Positions 1-9,119 of a stretch of 25,000 nucleotides of DNA are shown here, in pieces. The position numbers were made by a program, and so were the translations under genes. Source of the stretch: Dictyostelium firmibasis. Taxonomy: Eukaryota; Evosea; Eumycetozoa; Dictyosteliales; Dictyosteliaceae. The notes beneath the pieces are model-generated. The model searched no databases. It saw only the letters and a program-made list of their open reading frames with translations, and was not told the origin of the DNA. How positions within the stretch are numbered: position 1 is the first letter of the stretch; each line of letters opens with the position of its first letter. The stretch covers positions 167,501 to 192,500 of the forward strand of contig CM069769.1 of the NCBI GenBank assembly GCA_036169595.1, read 5' to 3'.

Positions 1-286
1 ATCACAAAACTATATGAAGTTAAAAAGGACTTGAAGAAAAAGATAGAACAAGAATTTTCATTGATTAATGAAAAATTTTCAGAATTGTCAAAAATTAACC
101 CTAGTCTTAATATTTTTAATCTCTTTCATTCAACTTTCAAAGAATTAGCGAATGAATATGAAAAGAATACTTGTGGCGAAACATTGGAAATGGCTAAAAA
201 ATGTATTGTTTCTTTAGAAGAATCAGCAAAACTAATTGAACAGAATAAATATGATTTCGCACAACAACACCAACAACAACACCATC

Positions 287-317
<31 letters not shown>

Positions 318-322
318 CCATC

Positions 323-419
<97 letters not shown>

Positions 420-433
420 CCATCAACAATACC

Positions 434-476
<43 letters not shown>

Positions 477-514
477 CCATCAACAATACCAACAACATCA
501 ACAACAACACCATC

Positions 515-566
<52 letters not shown>

Positions 567-705
567 TCATATAATTGTGAATAAAATAGTTAAAATTAAA
601 AGTGTTAAATTTTCAGTAGAACTCACAATAAAAGAAGATATTTCAAAAGAAGACATAGATGAAATGTTAAAGAAAATTAATGAAATATTTGAAAATAAAA
701 AATAA
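1..705 (+). CDS. Gln-rich protein of unknown function, 5' end cut by window edge
   Basis: The frame is open from base 1 and ends at TAA 703-705. No ATG is visible, so the true start lies upstream of the window. At least 234 residues are present. The N-terminal 85 or so residues are charged and Leu/Lys/Glu-rich, look helical and may form a coiled coil. A central block of about 95 residues is almost pure Gln, broken by His-His, Tyr and single His residues. It is encoded by CAA with CAC/CAT interruptions. The C-terminal 45 residues return to an ordinary Lys/Ile/Glu-rich sequence ending ENKK. I recognise no domain. Non-repetitive flanks with normal codon use on both sides of the tract, in one frame, argue that it is a real gene. 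Gln tracts like this are common in Dictyostelium proteins. Confidence 0.75.
262..567 (+). repeat. Imperfect CAA trinucleotide microsatellite inside a coding region
   Basis: About 300 bases of CAA repeats with CAC, CAT and TAC interruptions, read as polyglutamine in the gene that spans it. A longer unit (CACCATCAACAATACCAACA) recurs near 418 and 476, which suggests local duplication within the tract. Long frames in the other phases (poly-Asn on +, poly-Leu on -) are shadows of the repeat. Confidence 0.9.
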
Positions 706-890
706 TAAATAATAAAAAAATTATCTTTTGGAAAGTGATAGGTTGACATTATTTCCAAGAGCAATGTTAAAAATAAATATTTATTTCTTTTGGATCTTAT
801 TTAATTATACTTTTTTTAAAAAATAGAAAAAAAAAATGATGAATAAAAAAAAAAATCATTTTATTGTAACATTATTTTTTCATTGTTTTG

Positions 891-952
<62 letters not shown>

Positions 953-1163
953 AATTTTTTGTATAAAATTAAAAAAAAAAAAAAATTTCTTCAAAATCCA
1001 ATTAAGATCCAATTCGACCAATTTTTTGGTTCATTTACAAAAAAAACTAGTGGAATTGATATTTTTTTTGTTTTTAATTTTTTTTTTTTTTTTTTTTTTT
1101 TGTTTTTCACATTAGCAAAAATCATTTCACTATAATTACTAACTAAATTATAGCAAAAGAAAA
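706..1163. other. Intergenic spacer with 56-base A run
   Basis: Spacer between the Gln-rich gene and the first elongase gene. It holds a run of 56 A at 894-949 and T runs near 1078-1101. A less AT-biased patch lies at 1000-1060. No supported gene. It presumably contains the 3' end of the upstream gene and the promoter of the elongase gene. Confidence 0.6.
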
Positions 1164-1609
1164 ATGGTAGTAAACTATTTTAATTATTTATCCGAGAGAT
1201 ATGATTATTATTTATCAAGAAGAGGTATTTTTTTATACATGTTAATATTTTTCGGGAAAAAAATATATAAAAAAAAAAAATCAATCAAAAAAAAAAAAAA
1301 AATACATATATTTAATTTGGATACTAATATCTTTTATAAATCAGATGAGAGAGTGTTGAACTGGCCATTATTAAATAGACCAAATGATATGATTTATTTG
1401 ATTATTGGATATTTAGTTATAGTAAAGATTGGCCAAAGAATAATGAAAAATCAAAAACCATATGGATTGAAATATCCATTAATTGTTCATAATTCAATTT
1501 GTACATTATTAAGTTTATATATGACAATTGAAATTGTATATCAAGCAATTTCAAATGATTATTCACCAATGTGTAATGCTGTAGATTATTCTGAAAAAGG
1601 AATTGGTGT

Positions 1610-1646
<37 letters not shown>

Positions 1647-2230
1647 AACTAAATTAATTAATTGTTTAGATGGCAAAAGTATTATGGTTATTTTATTTCT
1701 CAAAGTTTATTGAATTTATTGATACATTTTTCATGGTTTTAAGAAAAAAAGATAATCAAATAACATGTAAGTAATTTTAATTAATTTTATTTTTTGTAGC
1801 TTTTTTTTTTTTTTTTTTTTTTTTAATTATTTATTTTCTTTTTTTTTCTTAAAAACTAGTTTTGCATTGTTGGCACCATGCTACAATGCCAATTCTCTGG
1901 TGGTTAGATTTATCATATGTAGGTGGTGGTGATAGTTATTTATCAGCAATGGTAAATTCTATCATTCATACAATTATGTACAGCTATTATACATTATCAT
2001 TATTTGGAATTAATGTTTGGTGGAAGAAATATTTAACCCAAATACAATTGATTCAGTTTGCCGTTAATTTATCTGCATCATCATTGGCAATATATTTCGA
2101 TTGTAATTTTATTAAATTTATGCATTGGTGTATGATATTTTATATGCTTGGTTTCTTAGTATTATTTGGACTATTTTATAAAAACAGCTATTCTTCTAGA
2201 AAAAGATCAACACAAAATAAAATTGAATAA
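1164..2230 (+). CDS. Very-long-chain fatty acid elongase (ELO/GNS1-SUR4 family), copy 1
   Basis: Condensing enzyme (3-ketoacyl-CoA synthase) that adds malonyl-CoA to a fatty acyl-CoA in the ER membrane. Four exons: 1164-1224, 1345-1607, 1670-1766 and 1860-2230. All introns are GT-AG and the product is 263 residues. The splice sites were fixed by aligning with the neighbouring paralogue, whose introns sit at the same codons. All ELO signatures are present: KFIEFIDT (about 120-127, KxxExxDT), LHCWHH (142-147, HxxHH histidine box), HTIMYSYY (HxxMYxYY) and TQIQLIQ. QIT just before the histidine box resembles the polyunsaturated-acid-type elongases (ELOVL2/4/5), so that substrate class is an inference. 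It is polytopic, with several hydrophobic segments. The C-terminus ends QNKIE, with only one Lys in the ER-retrieval position. Its length is at the short end for the family. Confidence 0.93.
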
Positions 2231-2584
2231 AAAGAAAATATCTTTGTAAATCATTTTTTTGATGTTTTTTTTTTATTATTTATTATCAACTTTAAAAATT
2301 AATAATGTGTGACAAAAAATTTGAAAACTATGTGTAAACAAGTGTCATAGAACAAAATTTTATTATTTTTTAATTTGATTTTACTAAAAATATATATTTA
2401 ATTCATTGGTTTTAAAAATATATATTTTGATTGATTTATTTTTTTTTAAGGAAAAAAAAATAAAAAATGAAAATGAAAAAAAAAAAAAAATAAAAAATAA
2501 AAAAAACAAAAAAAAAGCTTTTTTTTCATTTTAATTAAAATCATTTTGTGTTTTAAAAATAAAACGTGAATCTTGGCTGTAAAT

Positions 2585-2615
<31 letters not shown>

Positions 2616-2622
2616 AAAAAAA
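2231..2622. other. Intergenic spacer between the two elongase genes
   Basis: Nearly pure A/T, with an A-rich block at 2450-2510 and an A/G tract (GAAAAGAAAAG...) just before the second elongase start. It should carry the first gene's polyadenylation region and the second gene's promoter. No gene seen. Confidence 0.6.
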
Positions 2623-3215
2623 ATGTTTTTAGTAGATTATTATAATTATCTTTCAGAAAGATATGATTATTATATGACATTAAGAGGTAAGTGAGATCAT
2701 TCAATAAATATATAATAAAAATCAACATATATATTGATTTAAATGTATTTTTTTTTTTTTTTTTTTTCTACAAACCAGATGAAAGGGTCATGAGTTGGCC
2801 ATTGATGAATAGACCACATGAAATGATTTATTTAGTTATAGGTTATTATGCAATTGTATTTATTGGTCAAAAGGTGATGAAAAATCAAAAACCATTCGAG
2901 TTGAAATACCCACTCATTATTCATAATGTATTATGTACATTACTTAGTTTATATATGACAATTGAAATTACTTATCAGGCAATATCAAATAACTATTCTT
3001 TAATGTGTAACCCAATCGATTATAGTGAAAAAGGAACTGCTGTAAGTTTAGAAAAAAAAAATAAAAAATAAAAAATAAAAAATGAAACCTTACTAATATT
3101 ATAAAATTTAAAAAAAAAGATGGCAAAGGTATTATGGTTATTCTATTTCTCAAAGTTTATTGAATTTATGGATACATTTTTCATGGTTTTAAGAAAAAAA
3201 AATAATCAAATAACT

Positions 3216-3257
<42 letters not shown>

Positions 3258-3669
3258 CTACAAAACTAATATTAAATAAACTTTTAATTGATAGGCTTTA
3301 CATGTTTATCATCATGGAACAATGCCAATGCTTTGGATTATGGGTATTTGGTATGCAGCAGGTGGTGATAGTTATTTATCAGCCTTAATAAATTCATTCA
3401 TTCATACAATTATGTACAGTTATTATACATTATCATTATTTGGAGTTAATGTTTGGTGGAAGAAATATTTAACTCAAATGCAATTAGCCCAATTTGTTTT
3501 TAATTTATTATCATCTATCATTGCAATCTATTATGATTGTAAATTCATTAAATGGATGCATTGGGGTATGATTATCTATATGATTAGTTTCTTATTCTTA
3601 TTTGGTGCTTTCTATAAAAAGAGTTATTCTCAACCAAATAAATCAACAAATACAAAGAAGATTCAATAA
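2623..3669 (+). CDS. Very-long-chain fatty acid elongase (ELO/GNS1-SUR4 family), copy 2
   Basis: Second tandem ELO gene, clearly paralogous to copy 1. Exons are 2623-2686, 2779-3041, 3120-3215 and 3295-3669. The product is 265 residues. Motifs are KFIEFMDT (about 121-128), LHVYHH (143-148, the usual form of the histidine box), HTIMYSYY and TQMQLAQ. It starts [17 protein letters not shown], matching copy 1. An AATAAA polyadenylation signal overlaps the stop codon. Unlike copy 1, the C-terminus ends KKIQ, a KKxx dilysine signal that in animal and fungal proteins retrieves membrane proteins to the ER. Reaction and location are as for copy 1. The replacement of Trp by Tyr in the histidine box and the different tail are the main visible differences. 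The exact chain-length preference cannot be read from sequence. Confidence 0.94.
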
Positions 3670-3977
3670 ATCATAAAAATAAAAATAAATAAAAATAAAA
3701 ATTAAGAAGTAGTGTTGCAGAGAATTTTGGATGAAATTTCACTATCCTTTGTAGTGTTTGTGATCAAGAAAAAAAAATTAAATTTAATTTTAGAAAATAA
3801 AAAAAAATAAAAATTTAACGACAAAGTTAAAAATCTCTACATTTCGTAATTTATTTGTTGATAATGAATATTTAAATGATACTAATTCAACTAAATTGTC
3901 TACATTAGAAATAATTCATAATGTGTATGTATAATTAATAAATTATGATTTATTAATTTTTATTTTAAATAATTTTA

Positions 3978-4010
<33 letters not shown>

Positions 4011-4100
4011 AATACTAAAATATTTAAAGAATTTACAAATTTGGAGTTAAATTTTAATGAAACAGAGGGTGATAATAGTAACAGTGAAAAAAAAGAAGAT
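3670..4100. other. Convergent spacer with two short coding-like stretches
   Basis: Lies between elongase copy 2 (+) and the first four-span gene (-). The first part (3700-3770) is mixed-composition sequence, probably 3' UTR. Two short stretches with coding-like composition follow (3794-3934 and 4008-4106; separate entries), divided by an A run of about 30 bases ending at 4008. Confidence 0.5.
3794..3934 (+). pseudogene. Possible gene remnant: open frame without a start codon
   Basis: A frame of 46 codons open from 3794 to TAA 3932-3934 with no ATG near its beginning. From about 3815 it reads as ordinary Dictyostelium coding sequence (LTTKLKISTFRNLFVDNEYL, then NDTNSTKLSTLEIIHN). It is markedly less AT-biased than the surrounding spacer. 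A GTATGT at 3925, like real donors in this window, could be a splice site, but I found no in-frame acceptor into the next open stretch. It is a decayed gene, part of an unresolved small gene, or chance. Confidence 0.2.
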
Positions 4101-4106
4101 TTATAA
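4008..4106 (+). CDS. Possible 32-residue small protein or 3' gene fragment
   Basis: ATG directly after a long A run, as is typical of Dictyostelium starts, then 32 codons to TAA 4104-4106. The product begins MNTKIFKEFTNLELNF and ends in an acidic, Asn/Ser-rich stretch (GDNSNSEKKEDL). Its last codons overlap, on the opposite strand, the last codons and stop of the four-span gene at 4101. No homology recognised. It could be a microprotein or the last exon of a degraded gene that includes 3794-3934. Confidence 0.2.
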
Positions 4107-5060
4107 ATCTCTATCATTGTTTGATGTTATATATTGATCATTTGTAGTTAAAATTGTACCATTATTTTCAAAATCAACTTCATCTTCTAAAATTGAATGA
4201 TTAGAATTCTTATTTTTTGATTTTGATTTCAATTCAATATTGTTTTGAGATGAAGCACCATTTTCTACATCAATATTTGTATTTCTTGCTGTATTTGAAT
4301 TATTGTTATTGCTATTATTATTTACAACAGCACTTTCATTGAAAAGTGAAATCCTAAATCTACTTGAAAGAACTGCACAAAGAAATAAAAGTACTGAACT
4401 TAAGAAATCTAAAGCAATTGTACAATTAAAAGCTTTATAATAACAATCTGAACTATAAAATGGGCTTAATGTCATACAAAAATCATATGCCTTTTTAACT
4501 CCAATACTATCGACTATACCTGAATAAATTCCAATTATACCAACAATTGTCATTGCATATGAGCTCTAAAAAAAAAAAAAAACAATATTGTTAATATATT
4601 ATTATAATTATTATTATTATCCGATATTAAAAATATTCCATTACATACAATTAAAAATACACTTAATTTTTGTTTTTTAATTAAAATTAAAGCTATTACA
4701 CATAAAAATATTGAAAAAAAGTGTACCATAACTCTTAGGGTTGAATTTTTATTTCTCCATGCACATTGAACAAAACCTTCTTCTACTCCAACAATAACAT
4801 TCTTCCAACCACCATTTGTTGTTGGTGTAAGACTGTCTGTTGAATTTTTTGGTGCATTTGTTGAATTTGATGAAGAATCTAATGATGATGAATCTGATGA
4901 ATTTACTTTTTGCCACTCTGTTGCATAAAATAGAAAAGTTTGTGTATATGGTACTGCTTCTGATTGTAAACAAATTGTATCAACATAACTTTGTGTAATA
5001 TCTTAAGTTATAATAGTTAATATTGAACCTCAATTTTTAAATTTAGGGTGTGTTATTTTC

Positions 5061-5095
<35 letters not shown>

Positions 5096-5227
5096 ATAAT
5101 TACCTATTGAACCATATGATTGGCCTTTAAATTTGTTATCTATTTGAGAAAATGATAAAGCCAAAACAATTATTGATAGTATCATAATAAAACTAAAGAA
5201 AAAATTAAAAACTTTTAATTTTTGCAT
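4101..5227 (-). CDS. Four-membrane-span protein, unknown function (family member A)
   Basis: Three exons on the minus strand: 5104-5227, 4649-5001 and 4101-4565. Introns of 102 and 83 bases have GTAATT and GTATGT donors. The product is 313 residues. Hydrophobic segments are at about 7-29, 130-150, 157-179 and 205-224. The predicted outer loop 1 (about 30-128) is long, Ser/Thr/Asn-rich with several N-glycosylation sequons, and carries Cys52 and Cys121 in a C-x-W motif. Loop 2 (about 180-204) carries Cys189 and Cys200. The C-terminal tail of about 85 residues is Asn/Ser-rich and hydrophilic. The same plan, C-x-W motif, YDFC-like motif and loop cysteines recur in the genes at 12174 and 14106, so this is a local paralogue family. 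It resembles tetraspan proteins in outline only. I do not recognise a named family. Confidence 0.8.
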
Positions 5228-5284
5228 TTTTTTTTTTATTTTTTTTTTTTTTGTTATTAATTTTTCTTTTTCTAGTTTAATAAT

Positions 5285-5329
<45 letters not shown>

Positions 5330-5874
5330 ATGTGTGTAAAAGTAAATAAATAAATAAATGAATAAATTTTTTTTTTTTTTTTTTTTTTGTGGTTTATTTT
5401 TTAAATTATTATTAAATGTTTTATAATAATAAAAAAAAAAAAAAAATTTGAAAAAAATTTCACACTTTTTGATCGCCCATGTGTGGTTTGAAAATATCGG
5501 TGCTTGGAAATAATATTAAAATACTGTCATATATTTTTTAAAAATTTAATTTAATTTGATTTTTTTTTTGATTTTTTTGAGGATAAAAAAAAAAAAAAAA
5601 TTAATTTTTATATTTGGGTGTATTAATTTTCATCGTATATACAGATATTGTTGCAACAGAGCACAAATATTTTTCAGTTTGGTGAGCATTTTTTTTTAAA
5701 ATCAGAATGTTAACATAATAACCTGTATTTCATTAATTAAGTAATTGATTTATTTCTTTAACTTCCCTAAAGTATTTTTTGATAATCAAAATTTTACACC
5801 ACTGGTAACACCACACCAAAATATTGATGCAGTACACACTAAAGTAAAATTTATATTTTTACACCTACAATTTT

Positions 5875-5915
<41 letters not shown>

Positions 5916-5967
5916 CACTTTATAATATTAAATCATTTGCATATAATTATTATTCATCAAATAAAAA

Positions 5968-6091
5968 ATCACGCGAGTAATTCGTATATAAATAATAAAA
6001 ATAATGATTATAATTATAATCAAATTATAATATTATTTTTCACCCATTTTTTTTTTATTTTTATTATTTATATACGAATTACTCGCGTGAT
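5968..6091. repeat. Long perfect inverted repeat (pair 1)
   Basis: Arms 5968-6004 and 6055-6091 are exact reverse complements over 37 bases, starting ATCACGCGAGTAATTCGTAT, with a 50-base loop. The CACGCGAG segment is strikingly GC-rich for this spacer. The right arm overlaps the left arm of pair 2 by 8 bases. No target-site duplication or transposase frame is visible. Confidence 0.93.
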
Positions 6092-6166
6092 GTTGATAAA
6101 AGTGATGAATTGTGTGAAAAAATAAAAAAATAAAAAAAAAATGGGTGAAAAATAATATTATAATTT
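6022..6166. repeat. Long perfect inverted repeat (pair 2), interlocked with pair 1
   Basis: Arms 6022-6062 and 6126-6166 are exact reverse complements over 41 bases, containing ATTATTTTTCACCCAT on the left arm and its complement on the right. Order along the DNA is arm 1, arm 2, arm 1', arm 2'. The two hairpins therefore cannot nest. They would form a pseudoknot or compete. Confidence 0.93.
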
Positions 6167-6168
6167 CT

Positions 6169-6264
6169 ATGACAATTGGATCTGTAACAACAGATGACAC
6201 ATTATTTGAATATAATTTTGTACAAAACCTCGATAGTAAGAGTATTTGGAACGATTTAATATAA
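6169..6264 (+). pseudogene. Coding-like remnant of 31 codons
   Basis: ATG 6169 to TAA 6262-6264 reads MTIGSVTTDDTLFEYNFVQN then LDSKSIWNDLI. Composition and amino-acid mix look like true Dictyostelium coding sequence rather than AT spacer. The stretch begins 3 bases after the right arm of inverted repeat pair 2. A second short frame (MDNNAGMVITFLEIL) starts at 6264. It is probably a fragment of a former gene. No family recognised. Confidence 0.2.
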
Positions 6265-7349
6265 TGGATAATAATGCAGGTATGGTAATTACATTTCTAG
6301 AAATTCTTTGAATAATAGAACCAGAAATAAATTGATTATTAACAAAGTGTAAAAGAAACTCTCTGGATAAAAGTTTTGGGTACTATTTGAGAAAAATAAA
6401 TTAACATTAACAATTGTATTTTTTTTTTTTTTTTTTTCAAGCACTTTTAATTTTTTCAATAGGAACAAATAAAAAAAAAAGAAATAAATATAAATTTCAA
6501 AACAACCAAAGAAACAAAAGAAAAAAAAGATCCTAATATAAAAAAAAATAAAAAAATAAAAAAAAAAATTGAGATGATTTTTATTTAAAAGAAAACTCAA
6601 TGAAAAAACTGAAAAACAGTTTTATCTTTTCAAAGTACCAAATAATTTTTTTATCAACCCTAATTATTTTTTTTTGAAAGAGTTTATTATAAATTTAAGT
6701 TGTAATAACCACAGCTCATTACTTTTTACTTACAGAGTAAAATATTTTTTCAATTGCTTAAGTGTATTGATATTTTTTTTTGAGGAGTCTAAATTTGGAA
6801 TGAAATCTCGATATTCCCCCCCCCCCAAAAAATGAAAAGAAAATGTACATTTAACATATGTTCTTTTTTTTTTAACACTGATTGGCTTTTGAAGAGAAAT
6901 AAAGTTTTTTTTTTTAAAAAAAAATAAAAAAAAATGAAATTAAAATAAAAAAAATGAAATTAAAATAAAAAAAATAAAAAAAAAACAAAAAGAAATAAAA
7001 AATTAAAAAAAACGTTTCAGATCTTTTTTTTTTTTATTTTTATTTTTTATTTTTTTATTTTTTTTTTTTTATCTTTTCTATTATTTTATTATTACCTTTG
7101 AAATCAAAAAGACACTCGTTTTTTTTTTTTTAATTCAACATACGAAACTCACATTGAGCCATGGTTTTTTTTTTTTTGTTTGAGTGTAAAAAAGATAATA
7201 AAAAAAAATAAAAATATAAAAAAAAAAAAATTAAAATTAAAATTAAAAATAAAGAAATTAAGAAATTAAATTAACGGATTACATTTATTTTTATCATTTT
7301 CATTAATATCCAGATTCCTCAAAAATAATAAAAAATAAAATAAAATAAC

Positions 7350-9032
7350 ATGGTCATCACACAAACAACTATAACAAAAACAACAACTCAACAATTTAAA
7401 AAACAAAAATTAAATAATATTATTAATAATAATAATAATAATAATAATGATTATAATTTTAAAATTATAGAAAATAGAAAAATATTCCCAGATTATTTAG
7501 ATTTTGAAATAATAAGATCAATAATTAATTATTTATTAATTTATAATAAAAAAAAAACAAATAATTATGAAGATAATTTAGGATACACAATTAAAAATTT
7601 ATTTTATTTTATTGATGAAATTACACAATTATCATTAGTATCAAAGAAATGGTTTAATAATATTTCAAATTTAATCTCTAATAATATTAAACAACCAATT
7701 CAATCAATATCTGATAACTCTTTAAAATATTTTTATTTTTCAAATAAATCTGGAAAAAATAATTTTAAATTAAAAATTAATGGATTATTTTCAATTATTA
7801 AAATAAACATAGAAAATCAAAATCAAAATAAACAACAACAAAAAATTTTAAATCAATGTAATTTATTTAAAATAATAAATGATAATGAAGAACAAGAAAA
7901 TAATTTACCAGATGAAGAAAATTATTTAAAAAATATTGAAATTAATAAATTAACAATGGTAGGTACAAGTGAAACAAATCCAAATGCATTAGAAATTATT
8001 GAAAAAATTAAACCACTCCAAATTAAATATAATCCAAATGGAAATGATTATCAAGATGCCTATTGTCATATGAATTATTCATCATTATTTAATCCATCTA
8101 TGAATCCAAGAATCGAATTAATAAAAATTGAAAGAACTGATCATGTTGAACCATCCCACATGTTAAATATAAATAAATTAGAAAATCTTCATACTTTATC
8201 ATGTTCAGTTTTATTTCATGATATAATTAGAGCAGAGAGTGGTAACTATTCAAGTATTAGTCATAATGGTTGTAATCATTTTGGTGGTTTAAATGAGAAT
8301 ACAATTCTTAATGCAAGAAACCATTGGGAAACAATGATAAATTCAATAAAAACCTCTAAACAATTGAAAAATATTACAATTAAAAATTTTTGTTTTCGTG
8401 GTCCACATTGTATGTATGATGGTATTGGTGTTGGTGATACATCAATTAGAAAAACAATGGGAGAAATATCAAATGGAATTAAAATGCTTTTAGAAGGTCC
8501 ACCAAAATTACATTATTTAAAATTTACAAATATTGATTTCACTGAATTCTCTTCGACCTATTCAACTTTAATTACAAACAAAACCCTTAAAACTTTAATT
8601 TTCAAAAGTAAAGGTAGAAGTTTAGATAATTTAGTAGACGATTCAATCATTTCACCACTATTGGATCAATTAACAGATTATTATATTTCAACTGTTTTCT
8701 CTTTAAATACAACAATTAGACATTTTAAATTTACAATTTTGGGATTTGTATCATCAATTTTCAATCCCTTACTTAAAAACTATGATAAATTAAGTCTTTA
8801 TTCAATTGAATTAGAAATTAATGAGTGTCAATTCGATGATTGTTTAAAATATATTAAAAGATTAGAACAACTTTCAAAAAATTCTCATTCAACTCTTAAA
8901 CAATTTACTTTAACTCTAACAGAACAATATTTCAATAGAAAATCATATTTTCAAAAAAAAATCTTAAATTATTTTAATAATTATCAAAATGCTGATAAAA
9001 ATATTATAGTTTTTTTACGTTTTGATAAATAA
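7350..9032 (+). CDS. F-box-like protein with Leu-rich C-terminal region
   Basis: Uninterrupted 560-codon frame starting at ATG 7350 after AAAATAAC, stop TAA 9030-9032. The N-terminus (1-33) is Thr/Gln/Asn-rich. Residues about 46-108 read FPDYLDFEIIRSIINYL, then after a short insert ITQLSLVSKKWFNNISN. This is the pattern of an F-box-like helix pair as found in many Dictyostelium proteins (LSLVSKKWF is typical). The remaining 450 residues are Leu/Ile/Asn-rich with loosely repeated strand-like segments (LKNITIKNFCF, LHYLKFTNIDF, LKTLIFKSKG), compatible with degenerate leucine-rich repeats. By analogy it may be a substrate-recognition subunit of an SCF ubiquitin ligase, but that is an inference. 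It runs tail to tail with the CudA-like gene, with 87 bases between them. Confidence 0.82.
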   Translation: MVITQTTITKTTTQQFKKQKLNNIINNNNNNNNDYNFKIIENRKIFPDYLDFEIIRSIINYLLIYNKKKTNNYEDNLGYTIKNLFYFIDEITQLSLVSKKWFNNISNLISNNIKQPIQSISDNSLKYFYFSNKSGKNNFKLKINGLFSIIKINIENQNQNKQQQKILNQCNLFKIINDNEEQENNLPDEENYLKNIEINKLTMVGTSETNPNALEIIEKIKPLQIKYNPNGNDYQDAYCHMNYSSLFNPSMNPRIELIKIERTDHVEPSHMLNINKLENLHTLSCSVLFHDIIRAESGNYSSISHNGCNHFGGLNENTILNARNHWETMINSIKTSKQLKNITIKNFCFRGPHCMYDGIGVGDTSIRKTMGEISNGIKMLLEGPPKLHYLKFTNIDFTEFSSTYSTLITNKTLKTLIFKSKGRSLDNLVDDSIISPLLDQLTDYYISTVFSLNTTIRHFKFTILGFVSSIFNPLLKNYDKLSLYSIELEINECQFDDCLKYIKRLEQLSKNSHSTLKQFTLTLTEQYFNRKSYFQKKILNYFNNYQNADKNIIVFLRFDK

Positions 9033-9119
9033 AATAAAATAAAAATAAAAATTATGATTATTTATTTATTATTAAAAAAAAAAAAAAAAAAAAAAAATTA
9101 TTTTTTCTTTTTTTTTTTT

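Larger units (their letters stand above)
5228..7349. other. 2.1 kb divergent spacer with interlocked inverted repeats and a C run
   Basis: Separates the four-span gene A (-) from the F-box-like gene (+), so it contains both promoters. It holds T runs (36 T at 5290-5325), mixed-composition patches at 5455-5530, 5620-5690 and 5760-5850, the interlocked inverted repeats 5968-6166, a coding-like remnant at 6169-6264, a run of 11 C at 6816-6826, and A/T homopolymer DNA up to 7349. I see no complete gene. Confidence 0.6.

Noticed and set aside
232-574. Poly-Leu frame on - and poly-Asn frame on + over the CAA repeat
   Set aside because: Pure phase shadows of the trinucleotide repeat. The polyGln frame has normal coding sequence on both sides, the others do not.
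888-1115. 75-codon Lys/Phe-rich frame
   Set aside because: Made of the A and T runs in a spacer and has no domain or start context.
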